Source of the DNA: Alternaria dauci
Lineage: Eukaryota > Ascomycota > Dothideomycetes > Pleosporales > Pleosporaceae
Assembly: GCF_042100115.1 (NCBI RefSeq)
Contig: NC_091275.1
Coordinates: forward strand, 2,356,001 to 2,420,000
Direction: 5' to 3'
Length of the DNA: 64,000 bases
Position 1 is the first letter of the stretch, and every line of letters begins with the position of its first letter. Below are positions 9,668 through 19,815 of the stretch, one piece after another. Below the pieces are notes generated by a model, which saw only the letters and a list, made by a program, of their open reading frames with translations, was not told where the DNA came from and searched no databases. The position numbers were made by a program, and so were the translations under genes.

Positions 9668-12600
9668 TCAAGATGGTCGAGGCTTTGGCATGGCACTATG
9701 CTTTACACTCCACGGCTGCATACTTCTCCTCGCACCCAGCGTCTTCCTCTGTGCTGACTGATTCTGCACTTGGTTCATCGACGTCGTATGAAATGTAGAC
9801 GCTGGCCGAAAGCCAGATGCCGAAGCGAATGACGACGTCCGGTTGGTCGGATCTGCTGATTCTCCACCCTCCTTCCTTGCTTGATGCGTATCCTCCACAT
9901 CAGGTCTAGGAGGCGAACTAGACAAAAGGACATACCGCGTGCTTTCCATCCCGGCCTCGGCCTCGAGACGGTTTGGCTTGGTGAGAATCGGTCGATTCGT
10001 AACTTTATGACTGGGTATTGAAAGTGGTTGGAATGGGCGTGGTGGCCGCGAGGCAGAGGATTGGACATTGGATATGTCTTGAAGTGGGGCGTGAGTAGAA
10101 AACGACGATTGCGAACGTTGCAAAGATGGAGCATTGGAGGATGCCGATGCTTCTGTTTCCTCGGACATGACGCTGTTTGACCGCTTGAAGAAGCTCGTGA
10201 TGGCACCTTGGCCTTTTGCGAGTGGCTTGACGCCTTTCGCACGGGTAGGCTTTGCTTCCGCTTTCTTGGAGTCGTTGTAGGCTGCCTTGCCAGTCTCCGC
10301 GTCTGGGGTGCTGGCTAGCGTTCGAATGCGCTCTGCTTCTCTCTGCATCGCCTGGAGATCTCCAAGATCCCGAGCACTGGTGAACCCAGCTTTGACGGTC
10401 GGCATGGTGGTCGTCGCTATCGAAAACCCAGATGTCCTATTCATGGTGACTGACACCGAGTCTGTGGACAAAGAGTTCGATGATTCCAGCCTGCGCCGCT
10501 TGAAAGACTGATCCGGCCCATCGCCGATGGGCTTCGCGTTTCTGTACTTGTCGGATCCGTATGCGTTCCACGTTGGATCATCCCCATCAATCTCCTCTCG
10601 GGTTGCTGGGTATCGATCATCTTCGGGATGTTCCAGCAAGCTGACAGCACTCTTCATGTCTTCAGATGACGGACAGTCTCTGCGCAGAATGCGGGCCAAG
10701 TCTGGTACAGTACTACGTTTGAAGGCCAGATCTGGCCCTCGGTCGTTGAAGAGCTTCTGTATCTTCCGATCAGAAATGAACCTGGAAAGAGTCGTCTGCT
10801 CTTGACCTGACTGTTTGACTGGGCAAGTCAGGTACAGTAGACCTTGTGCTCGTGTCATACCGACGTACAACAACCGTCGTTCCTCGTCGTGGTCATCTGC
10901 CCGAGAGTGAGGTATAGATCCGTCATACACAGCAGGCATGAAGACAACAGGCCATTCTAAACCTTTCGCTGCGTGGATGGTAGAGATGGTGACCTGGTCT
11001 AGTTCGTTTCCCTCCTGGTCGGCTGCGCTCGAAAGTGTGACATTGGCCAAGAACTTGGACAAGATATCCGCTGCCGTGTCGTTTCGCTGTTCAATACCCT
11101 CTACCACTGGCAAGGCGTCGTCGGAAATTTCCTCCCCATTAGCAACTGCCGTAGCCATCTGCGTCGCTTGATTCACTAGCTCCTCCACGTTTGCCCACCG
11201 ATCTTCCCAGTTCTCCTTGTGCGTCTGCTTAAGGTAGGACTGGAACTGAATCTTTGTCAGGATATGCGATATGAGACCCAGCAGGTTACAGTCTTCGCCT
11301 TTGGCAGGAAGAAGCTTCTCGCGCGAGGTCAGAATGACATTGACAAACTGCTCGATGCCCTTCTGTGCCTGGGTGGAAACTTTGCTTTCCGGCTTCCTCC
11401 TGCCCTGGGCGACATCCAGCACCAACTTCCACAGAGTGACTTTTCTGACCTCTGCTTCTTCGAGCAGTGCCTTTACAGTTATGTCGCCAACTTTCCGGGA
11501 CGGTGTATTGATAACTCGTGCCACTGCGTCGTTGTGGTCTGGCTGACTGACAACGCGTAGGTAGTCTAAGATGATTCTGATCTCTGCACGGTCGAAGAAC
11601 TTTGTACCAGCGACCATCCGATAGGGAATCCCAGCTTGTCCGAGCGCTCTCTCAATCTGGAGCGTGAGTGGAGACGAGCGCACAAGTATAGCATAGTCGT
11701 TGTAGCTCAGCAGTCCCGCTGCAAGCGTTTTGGTCCGATGTATCTCTTCAACAATCCATTTTGCCTCCACGTTTGCCGACACCAAATGGCGAAGAGTAGG
11801 TGGCTCACCAACACCGTGCGTGGCGATAAGCGATTTTTGTGGTCGACTCTCATCCTGCTCAATAACAGCCATAGCGGAGGTCAGAATACATCCAGAAGAC
11901 CGGTAGTTGTTCTCTAGGTTGATCACGACAGACTCTGGGTAATCAGTGCGCATCCGCAGCAGATTCTTGATCTCTGCCGAGCGGAAGCTGTATATACTTT
12001 GGTCTGGATCACCGACAATGGTGATACGTCGTGTTTGTTGAGCCAACAATCTCATCAGTTCATACTGAATATTGTTGGTGTCTTGGTACTCGTCAATCAG
12101 AACAGCCTGTATCGTGGAGACACATGACGGCGACTTTTTGAGTAGATCAACACATCGGAGAAGAAGGTCGTCGTAATCGAGAAGATTGGAGGCGGCCAAG
12201 TGTTCTTGATAAGACGAATATACCATGGCGAACTCATTGTCGTTGACATTCTTGGCTGTCCTGCGAAAGTCGTCGGCTGTGGTACCTTTGGCTTTGAGTT
12301 TGGAGATCCTAGAACGAGCATGGCCAGGTTCCACTGTGTATTGATGACGCGTGACAATTCGCTTCAGTATCGCCGTGCTGTCGCTCGTGTCCGCGATACC
12401 AAAGTTCTTGTCAATTCCAATCTCTTGACCGTACCGAGACAAGAAGCGACGCGCGACCGAATGGAAGGTACCCAGGATCAGTTTGGCCTCAAGTTTCTCT
12501 CCAACAAATCCCTCGATTCGTTCCTTCATCTCTCTTGCAGCTTTTATGGTAAAAGTACATACAATGATGTTCCATGGCTGCAGTCGTTCGTGATTGATGT

Positions 12601-12730
12601 GGTACGCGACGCGTGCTGTGAGCGTTTTAGTTTTGCCTGAGCCCGGCGGCGCGAGAACCTGGACAACATTGGCCGGACTTGTCACCGCGCTTTTCTGTGC
12701 ATCGTTGAGTCCCTCCAACAATGCATCCAT
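9668..12730 (-). CDS. srs2: ATP-dependent 3'-5' DNA helicase Srs2 (UvrD/PcrA type)
   Basis: Superfamily 1A helicase of 1020 aa in one exon. In the family Srs2 strips Rad51 from single-stranded DNA and prevents unwanted recombination. Visible motifs: Q motif LNDAQKSAV, Walker A APPGSGKT (27-34), Ia CTFTIKAAREMKER, motif II DEYQD (213-217), III GDPDQSIYSFR, IV NYRSS, V TISTIHAAKGLEWPVVF, VI EERRLLYVGMTRAQ. The C-terminal 350 residues are disordered. They contain QGAITSFF (841-848), an exact QxxIxxFF PCNA-binding box, and RYVLLSSSPP near residue 925, which resembles a SUMO-binding motif. Yeast Srs2 also binds SUMO-PCNA through its tail. The gene shares a 555-base divergent promoter with the GH5 gene. 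Confidence 0.94.
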   Translation of the reverse strand: MDALLEGLNDAQKSAVTSPANVVQVLAPPGSGKTKTLTARVAYHINHERLQPWNIIVCTFTIKAAREMKERIEGFVGEKLEAKLILGTFHSVARRFLSRYGQEIGIDKNFGIADTSDSTAILKRIVTRHQYTVEPGHARSRISKLKAKGTTADDFRRTAKNVNDNEFAMVYSSYQEHLAASNLLDYDDLLLRCVDLLKKSPSCVSTIQAVLIDEYQDTNNIQYELMRLLAQQTRRITIVGDPDQSIYSFRSAEIKNLLRMRTDYPESVVINLENNYRSSGCILTSAMAVIEQDESRPQKSLIATHGVGEPPTLRHLVSANVEAKWIVEEIHRTKTLAAGLLSYNDYAILVRSSPLTLQIERALGQAGIPYRMVAGTKFFDRAEIRIILDYLRVVSQPDHNDAVARVINTPSRKVGDITVKALLEEAEVRKVTLWKLVLDVAQGRRKPESKVSTQAQKGIEQFVNVILTSREKLLPAKGEDCNLLGLISHILTKIQFQSYLKQTHKENWEDRWANVEELVNQATQMATAVANGEEISDDALPVVEGIEQRNDTAADILSKFLANVTLSSAADQEGNELDQVTISTIHAAKGLEWPVVFMPAVYDGSIPHSRADDHDEERRLLYVGMTRAQGLLYLTCPVKQSGQEQTTLSRFISDRKIQKLFNDRGPDLAFKRSTVPDLARILRRDCPSSEDMKSAVSLLEHPEDDRYPATREEIDGDDPTWNAYGSDKYRNAKPIGDGPDQSFKRRRLESSNSLSTDSVSVTMNRTSGFSIATTTMPTVKAGFTSARDLGDLQAMQREAERIRTLASTPDAETGKAAYNDSKKAEAKPTRAKGVKPLAKGQGAITSFFKRSNSVMSEETEASASSNAPSLQRSQSSFSTHAPLQDISNVQSSASRPPRPFQPLSIPSHKVTNRPILTKPNRLEAEAGMESTRYVLLSSSPPRPDVEDTHQARKEGGESADPTNRTSSFASASGFRPASTFHTTSMNQVQNQSAQRKTLGARRSMQPWSVKHSAMPKPRPS

Positions 12731-13285
12731 GGCGGGTCGTGTGAGGGATAGCGTCTCATTGAAGGCTGGTTGACGGCGTGTGGCGTGAAGGAATCGAAGA
12801 ACGCGCTAGGAACACGCTGCACGTGCTGATAAGATAAGCCAAAGCTCTGCATCTTCCTCATAGCCGAACTGTAGCCGTCACGTCAACGGTGCCTAGCAAG
12901 CAGCACGGATAAATTATGCTTACAAGCCCGCGCACTTTGAACCAAGCACAGGGCTAAGAATCGCCACACGAAAAGCGTAATGCGCCCGCTAGGAATGGTA
13001 CCGGCGGAATCTCCACGAAAGTAGCCTCATTCGCCAAGTACTAATTTCTCGTATCCTTCCCCGCAATGCGGAGGTACCTCAACTCGGACAGCTTTTATCC
13101 GACAACCCGGCGCGATGTGACGATGATCATCGGATTTCGACTTGCATTGAGCAAGCCTGCCGATGGACGTTGAGGCTCTTCCCTGTTAGCTTTCATGATG
13201 AGTTTACAGCACCGAGGACTATAAAGGTCCGAATGTACCTAATTCCTATCCCGCATCCCACGAAGCGTCATTTCATCCTCTAATC
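12731..13285. other. Divergent promoter region between srs2 and the GH5 gene
   Basis: No coding frame of interest. A TATA-like TATAAAG at 13220-13226 lies 60 bases before the GH5 start codon. Confidence 0.6.
13220..13226 (+). promoter_or_regulatory. TATA box of the GH5 gene
   Basis: TATAAAG about 60 bases upstream of the ATG at 13286, a usual distance for a well expressed fungal secreted enzyme. Confidence 0.5.
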
Positions 13286-14751
13286 ATGCTGGGACCACGT
13301 GTTTTGCTTAGTACAGCACTTGCTGCTACTGTCGTCTCGGCTGGCTATCTGCCTGGAGTCTCCAGCAACACTGCTTTCCAATACAATGCGCGTCGACAGG
13401 CCACAAACAGCACGTCTCTGTCTTTCAATGGCCCATACAGTACCCGAGGCCGAGACATTGTTGATAGCAATGGTCAAAAGACAACTTGGGCAGGCGTTAA
13501 CTGGCCTATGAGCGGTATGTCACAAGCATCAACTGAACAGTATGTAGACATTGACTAACATGCTCTATAGGCGAGTCTATGATTCCCGAAGGGCTTGAGT
13601 GGGCGTCGGCAGAAGAGATTCTTGATGATATCGCGGGTGTTGGCTTCAACTATATCCGCATGGGCTATGCTATCGAGATGATCGACCAAGTTTACGATAG
13701 GGATGGCGTTGATGTCCCGCTCGAAGTTGGACTCATTAATTCCCTTGGATATGTCAACGGTACCAAAGTCACGAACGAGATCATTGCGAAGAACCCCGGC
13801 TGGACTGCTCAGACCACCCGTTTCGAGATCTGGAGCGATATTGCGCGCATTGCTGCTACAAAGGGCATCTTCATTAGTCCAGATGTGCACACAGGAAAGG
13901 CGCAGTGGTGCTGCTCGCACATCGATGGTACCGCTTGGTTCGACGACCTCCATTTCAACGCAACACATTGGCGTCGCGGTCTTTCCTACGTTGCCAATTG
14001 GGCAAAGGACCACCCAAACGTAGTCAGCATGTCGCTCCGCAATGAGTTGCGCGAGTCTTGGAATGTCACGAACCTCTACTACAACTGGGATACGCTCGTA
14101 GGCAATATGACCGCTGGGGCTGACGCAATCCACGAGGCCAACCCCGATATTCTTATCCTCTGGGGTGGCATGCAGTATGGACAAGATCTGTCAGCCCTAA
14201 CTAGCGGTAAGAACATCCTTACTGCCCCTTGCTACAAATGCACAGCGATCAGAGATGCGGCAAGGAGGGAGCCAGTATATTTCAATCTCGATGATCATCC
14301 ATGGGCCGACAAGCTCGTCTGGGAACTTCATCTCTACAGCATGAGCGAGGATATCGACACGGGAACCTGCGATATTGTCAAGGCAAACTTCTATCGCAAC
14401 GGCTTCAATGCCCTAGGTATCGACGCACCAGCCGCCTGCGACATCACCGGAGACTGCCCGAAGGCTGTCCGTGAAACACCCGTCATTCTGAGCGAATTTG
14501 GCAGTGCGCAGGACGAAACGCTCTTCAACAACACTCTGCAGAACTGTCTGAAGGAATACACCATCGACAACGACGTTAGCTGGATGATGTGGTCTATCGC
14601 TGGTTCATACAGAATCAGATCAGGAGTGCAAGGATTTCCTGATACCTGGGGTATGACAAATTACAACTGGACGGGCTGGAACTATGAGCGCGGTATCGAG
14701 GAGTTCTGGAAGCCATGGGTGCAGGCAATGAATGCAACAAAGATCCAATAA
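13286..14751 (+). CDS. Secreted glycoside hydrolase family 5 protein
   Basis: Exons 13286-13514 and 13571-14751 join in phase to 469 aa. Residues 1-19 form a signal peptide (LLSTALAATVVSA), so the enzyme is secreted. The (beta/alpha)8 barrel of GH5 is recognisable: TWAGVNWPMSG at the first strand, GFNYIRMGYAIEM, then MSLRNELRES with Glu235 as proton donor, and PVILSEFGSAQ with Glu385 as nucleophile. Trp and Tyr residues typical of sugar subsites and several N-x-S/T sites are present. No carbohydrate-binding module is seen. GH5 enzymes hydrolyse beta-linked glucans or mannans. I cannot assign the subfamily, so the substrate (cellulose, beta-1,6-galactan, other) stays open. Confidence 0.92.
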
Positions 14752-14999
14752 TCGTCCATAGCGATATTAATGTCTACTTTTGACACATGAATAATCAATT
14801 TCATGACTTGAAAGCGTATTTGTACGTCGTTCAGTTCTAGCGACGAATAATCAGATACCACGTTCAACCATATCGATATAAGCTCCTTCAGCGCCCCTCA
14901 CTTTGCATATTATTCTCAACAGCTCTTCCATGGTCTTTTGGATCCAAGCTTCTGCTTCCCATAAGATGAAATCCCGCAGAAGCTTCGAGTTGCAACGAT

Positions 15000-15383
15000 T
15001 CAAGACACATTGTAGCCCATGGCCCTCATGATCGCCTTGCCCTCTTCCACGTCGTCCATCTCCCAGACTCTCAACCCATACGACTCCAGGAAAGCTTTGA
15101 AACTATGGAAACCCAAGTCCTTGGCCGCTTTATAGGTGGTGGTTATTTTGGACTTGTCGGTGTCAGAAGACATGCTGCTCGTGCTATAGCCGGTGTTCGG
15201 GTTTCTCGGATGGGGTTCTGGAAGGGCGGGGCGTAGCAGAGAATTTCGTTTCTTTGAGCTTTGGGTAAAGCGAGCAGAGGTACGTGGCAGTTGCAGAGAA
15301 GAGGACGAAGAGCTCGGACACAGTTTCGGTGAAATATATAGCGGGGCACGCCGGAGGCTGGGATATTCACGAGAGCTTAGCAT
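15000..15383 (-). CDS. Small conserved-looking protein with possible presequence
   Basis: 127 aa. The first 70 residues are rich in Arg and Ser with no acidic residues before residue 55, as in a mitochondrial presequence. The last 57 residues start at an internal Met (MSSDTDKSK) and form a compact alpha-helical module: TTYKAAKDLGFHSFKAF, then VEEGKAIMRAMGY. Two products are therefore possible, a long form for mitochondria and a short cytosolic form starting at the internal Met. The C-terminal module looks like real conserved sequence but I do not recognise a named family. The gene is convergent with the GH5 gene (248 bases apart). Confidence 0.6.
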   Translation of the reverse strand: MLSSREYPSLRRAPLYISPKLCPSSSSSSLQLPRTSARFTQSSKKRNSLLRPALPEPHPRNPNTGYSTSSMSSDTDKSKITTTYKAAKDLGFHSFKAFLESYGLRVWEMDDVEEGKAIMRAMGYNVS

Positions 15384-15460
15384 GTGACTTGGAACATTGC
15401 CGTGAATCTTTATATACTTGATATTACCATGTCAAAGTAGCATGATCTCAGAAGTTACTG

Positions 15461-16695
15461 CTATGATAGTGCACCGAAGCCCAGTATGCCGAAGTCAGCA
15501 CCCGCCCACCACTCAGGCTTGCTTATCCGGTCAGCACCAGCTCCCTTGCTGGAGGTAGTGGCTGGTCTGGTACTTTGCTCGCCCGACTGTGCAGAGTCGG
15601 TGATACTTGCTACGAAGCCAGATTTGGGCACGGTCATGGTAGTAAGTGCGACACGCAGTGGCAGTAACAGCAGTCCCGCTTGAACTAACCGTGACTAACG
15701 TGTTACCTGTGGCGTCTGTTGTCATTTCTAGCATCGTGGGATGTATGTTGCCTCCTAGATTGATAGAAAGGCCAGGCGTAAGTGTTACTATCCATGATCC
15801 TTCTACTGTGAGGTAGCCAGTGCCCACTGTTGGTGTTACCTGCGGAGACGACGCTTTATTCGTAGCTCTCAGAACATCAGAATTGGGAGGAGTTGCTGGC
15901 TGCGCTGAAGCACCGCCCTCTCCGTTGTCATCACTTGTAAGCGCGATAGTTTGGCCGAGGCTATTGGCGGTTGGAAATGCGGGCTGACTATTCGATGGTG
16001 CGCCACCAAGCTGGGAGACAATGTTCAGCAGGAGACTGTTCTGCCCTGTCTGTTGCGACGTCGTTCCTGTAACACTGGGGGCGTCTCCTCCCAATGTGTT
16101 GTCACCGGATTGCCCAGCTGTGTTCGAAGAACGGACTGTATTCGCTGCCGTGACTGAGAACGACTGTACATTGTTGTCCCCACTCGCTCGAGTAGCATCG
16201 CCCAGAGCGAGCCCATCCTCTACCATGTTTGTCTCGATGTTGAGAATTGTCGGCCGAACGGTGGTAAAGGTCGTCTCAGTCGTAATCAAGGTCACGAGAC
16301 GATCGGTAGCTGGGTCGGTTTCCCCCCAACCTGTTGCAGTCGGAAGCGCAGGCGTGACCCCAACGATAGTGCCCTCATTACAAGCAGCCGGATCTATAAC
16401 ACAACATTGATCCGTCACCGCAGGATGACATGGATCCAATTCTACAAGTCCGTCTCCCCTGTCTAGGTGCACACCGTCCGTGGCCGCGGCGTCAACCGTC
16501 CCTGCTGGCTCTGTCGGGATAGATACGATCGCCTGTTCGCTGGGAGCAGTTTCGGTGACGTTCGGTAGTGAAGAGAGCTCTGTTTCAAGTCAGCCTACTT
16601 CTCTTGAGTTGACTCGGTGTCAGTTGCATACGAGGGACAGCCGCTGCGCCATTCGCCAGGAAGAAGAGTGTCAAGAGCTCCGATGGAAGGAACAT
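15461..16695 (-). CDS. Secreted Ser/Thr-rich (mucin-like) protein
   Basis: Spliced model: 16695-16632, 16579-15707 and 15609-15461, 361 aa. The first exon codes a signal peptide (MFLPSELLTLFFLANGAAA) and is needed to give the long frame a start. Exon 2 holds a Cys-containing segment (LDPCHPAVTDQCCVIDP) and then long Ser/Thr/Asn/Gly-rich low-complexity sequence with VTLTPGLSINLGGN, a pattern seen in fungal extracellular proteins. The last intron (15610-15706, 97 nt) is proposed because it brings the frame into a sensible C-terminus (SITDSAQSGEQS to FGILGFGALS). Without splicing, translation stops at 15531 after a poor Arg/His-rich tail. A frameshift is the other explanation. Probably cell-wall or secreted; function unknown. 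Confidence 0.65.
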
Positions 16696-18737
16696 GTCGA
16701 TGTGCTACTGCTGTCAATCTGGCATGCAGGAGAAAACAACGAGAGCATCCAATGCGCTCAAACGCTGAGGCCCCTTATGTCCCGCCATGTCTCCAAGTGA
16801 ATAAGTTCGCAAGCTGTGCAGCAGGGAAGGCCTCATCGTGGCTAGCGAAGAGAGACGGTGGCGCGTCTAGGTGCGCAATCACATGCCAAGCACTGCCGGG
16901 CGTTGTCACAATCTCCGAAGTCTCATGCAGTGGTCAACTACAACATCACAACCAACAACAGCATGGTTTCTATTACGCGTACCCATATTCTCTACAGTTT
17001 TCCCGAATGCCTGTCAGCACTAAAACAAACACCTGCCCTATGTTGCTGCCATTTCAGATGACATGCGTCTTCTATCGCGAAACAGGGATCGCGTTATGAT
17101 TAATCGGCACCTGAATCCTTTCGCCCCCAAGGTTCGATGCTTTATGTTCTATACGCGCCTCTACCGCCAATGTGGAGAAATGGGCTCGATAGCATCCAAC
17201 TGTCTCGGCTAGCTCTACAAGAGGTACACGGTGTTGTCAACCGTCGTTCCTGTATGCACCGCGCACCCCACCGACACGTCTCCAAACGACATCCGCGTAT
17301 ACGTCGTCATCCAGGACCAGCCAGCAGACCGTGTCATCAGCCGCGTAAAATTCATCTTCGTTCACAGTCTGCTTGCGCTTTGACTGTGGCTGTTCAAGCG
17401 AAGACGAAGACTCTGCGAGAAGACACACGAGCTGTCCGGACAAGGAACAAGAGGGCGGGTGAAGATGGAGGACGAAGGCAGTGTGTGAGAACCAGAACGA
17501 AACTCGACAGATAACATGACCGGCGCAGCCAGGTTTCAATGACATCTTCCAGGCAGCATGTTCCACACTAGAGGTCAGACGCACGCTATACAAGGGGAAA
17601 ATTGAATACCACCCCTGTAGTCGCCTAAAGTATCGCCATATAAGCGAAGAGAATAATTGCTCTCTGTGGTTGCCTAGTAGGGTGTTCAATCTTTCCCTTG
17701 TATGGCCTGGACGCGAAAGATTCTCCATGTGCTTGGTCAGGCACTAGTCAATGGCTTAGTTGTTCTCATTGTCGGTCTCCTGAGCTTGACACTATGATAG
17801 TCGGATGACCGTAACGCGCGACTGCGCAGCCCCATAGGTAACGATAGCAGAGTTTATGGGCCATGTAGGGTGAGGCTTGAAAATGTCCACAACAGGGTCA
17901 TGCCCATCAGCGCGCCTCTGTCAACAGCAGTACAGTCGCATCAACAGTCACGTTCATCAACCAGCCTCCGCCTTGGACCAACTTGGAAAAGACGCCTCTG
18001 GTCCTGACTATGATTCATCCAGAGCGCATGACCTTCGCAGCGCCGTGAGCTCCAACCGGGGAAGTATCCATGAACGCCAGCGACCTAAGATCGGCGAACA
18101 CATCAGAACACAATGACGTATCTCCATAGGCATCCATCTCAACGACGGCAGGTACCCGCTACACTATCATTTGTTGATTACACACACTCTATCGTTCACC
18201 GTCGCGTTCCCGGCCCCCGCACGTCCACATTGTCACAGCCGCACGGTGGCGACCGCAACTTCAGCTGTCATGACCCCTCCATGATACACACCGCGGGGGC
18301 CGTCAGGGTCACGCATCTACGCAAGAGGAGTTTTAAGCCTCACTGTTCTGGCGGTCAGGAACTCATCGGTAAAGTATCGTTCATGCGGGACGCGCCAATG
18401 GTGGGCGCAGCCAATCATATCACGTAAAGATTTGCACCAGCCACTCCTCGAGCCGCAGAAGGAGGCGCAGCACGTTGGGTGTTCCCGGGGTGCATTGAGG
18501 CCGTGCTCACCAGACGTGATGTCGTTACAATGTTTTCCTAGGCAATTGAGACATCTGGTCGTATGGTATATAGAGGGTTGGTCAGGGCAGCGGTTTTGGT
18601 TGCCCGGTTCTCAATCTACAGAGTATAAGTACTTGCGACCCAACTACACTACAAGGCAATCATCCTGTTCGACAGTTCCATTGCATTCGCACCTTCGACT
18701 ATCATCCAAGACCATCAGCCTCACAAGGCAACCAACA
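16696..18737. other. Gene-poor 2-kb region with a MITE copy
   Basis: No reading frame is convincing. The longest, on the minus strand at 17237-17728, runs through the MITE at 17591-17700 and is partly built from it. Its last 55 residues (SKRKQTVNEDEFYAADDT and onward) have coding-like composition but no start or splice signal I can defend. The right end must include the promoter of the gene at 18738; TATATAGA at 18567-18574 is a possible TATA box. Confidence 0.5.
17591..17700. mobile_element. MITE copy A, 110 bp with about 20-bp terminal inverted repeats and TA flanks
   Basis: Left end CAAGGGGAAAATTGAA and right end TTCAATCTTTCCCTTG are inverted repeats with two mismatches in 16. TA lies directly outside both ends (17589-17590 and 17701-17702), as expected for a Tc1/mariner-type target duplication. 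The element has no coding capacity. A second diverged copy is at 19650-19815, which rules out a chance hairpin. Confidence 0.8.
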
Positions 18738-19430
18738 ATGTCTTACCTTCACCTAACCCGCACCCGCACCCGCGAGCGCACCCCAGACTACGATAACTAC
18801 TACACCCGTCCCCTCGCGCGTCGCGACTCCAAACGCCGTCGCAGCATCACGCTCTCTGATCTTGACGATGCCGACGACTACCCCTACTCCACCAACCAGA
18901 AGCCAGCCAAGCTATCTCGCGCCCTGACAGTCCGCGATCAACCCTCCCAACTCGAGCGCTACAACATCGTCACAGACAACCGCCACAACCATACCGATGA
19001 CGACGACAGACTTCGCGGCTACGAAACAAGACGCACATACAGATACTCCTCCGACCGCCCCGCTTCTTCCGAGCCTGAAGATCGCGACTTCCACTTGAGT
19101 ATCAATGCCAGATTCGGCCGTCCACACTCTTCTCATCACCACCACCATCACGCTTCCTCTCTGCTTTCACCCACTTACGACTCGGTTAATCGTACCGATA
19201 AGTGGTGGGTCGACGAGCGATGGGAGTCTCGCGAGCGCTCTACTTCTCGCGAGCGGAGCCGAACGCGCCGAGATAGTTTCTGGGGCGATTCTTATGAAGA
19301 GAAGGAGAGGGAGATTGAGGAGGAGAAGTGGAGGACTTACCACAGAGTTGCTGCAAGGGAGGTTGAGAGGGAGAGCACCAAGCCGTTGAGTGGCTGGAGG
19401 AGGAAGAGGATTGTCATGGGCGATGATTAG
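18738..19430 (+). CDS. Arg/Asp/His-rich orphan protein
   Basis: Single exon, 230 aa. Highly charged and probably disordered: RTRTRERTP at the start, an acidic stretch LSDLDDADDYPYS, a natural run of six His near residue 135, an Arg/Ser/Glu stretch (ESRERSTSRERSRTRR) and a Glu-rich helix EEKEREIEEEKW before a basic end (GWRRKRIVMGDD). RS/RE-rich composition resembles fungal hypothetical proteins and RNA-associated proteins, but no domain is recognised. The start at 18738 was preferred over an upstream in-frame start at 18432 because the upstream part contains TATA-like promoter sequence. It sits between the two MITE copies. Confidence 0.75.
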   Translation: MSYLHLTRTRTRERTPDYDNYYTRPLARRDSKRRRSITLSDLDDADDYPYSTNQKPAKLSRALTVRDQPSQLERYNIVTDNRHNHTDDDDRLRGYETRRTYRYSSDRPASSEPEDRDFHLSINARFGRPHSSHHHHHHASSLLSPTYDSVNRTDKWWVDERWESRERSTSRERSRTRRDSFWGDSYEEKEREIEEEKWRTYHRVAAREVERESTKPLSGWRRKRIVMGDD

Positions 19431-19649
19431 GAAGGGTCTGGCTGAGAGTTGGTCGCATGATACTGTATTTCCTTGGTAGTCGGTGCTTCGGGTATGGGTC
19501 AGGCGTTGCGATAGACAGTGTTTCATCTTTCGTTTGTGCGTTGCGTATGTAGTTTCGAGAGCTTAGATTTATACCCTCAACAGCAATTGATTAGTAGTCG
19601 AAAGTTTCGGTCATACCCATACTCGTTGAACATATTCTTGCATGTTCTA

Positions 19650-19815
19650 TAAGGGAAAATTTGAACGCCACCTCTGTATTCACCCAGGTAGAGTATTGCT
19701 ATATAGTAGATGATTGATTAATCTCCTATAGATGCCTAGGTAGAGTATTACTTTATAGAGGAAGGTTAATTAATCTCCCCACAGTTGCTTAGTAGGGTGT
19801 TCGATTCTTCCCTTG
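19650..19815. mobile_element. MITE copy B, 166 bp, same family as 17591-17700
   Basis: Left end AAGGGAAAATTTGAACGCC and right end TTCGATTCTTCCCTTG match the inverted ends of copy A, and GGTGTTC plus the nearby TAGTAG are shared inside the right end. TA precedes the left end (19648-19649); the right flank reads TG then TA, so one side has mutated. It is longer than copy A because of an internal tandem duplication. Confidence 0.75.
19684..19785. repeat. Internal tandem duplication of about 51 bp in MITE copy B
   Basis: Unit 1 begins CCAGGTAGAGTATT at 19684 and unit 2 begins CCTAGGTAGAGTATT at 19735. Both end in TTAATCTCC. Copy A has a single equivalent segment. Confidence 0.7.

Noticed and set aside
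18432..18737. Upstream extension of the Arg/Asp-rich gene
   Set aside because: In frame, but composition differs and TATA-like elements lie inside it; the ATG at 18738 is the better start.
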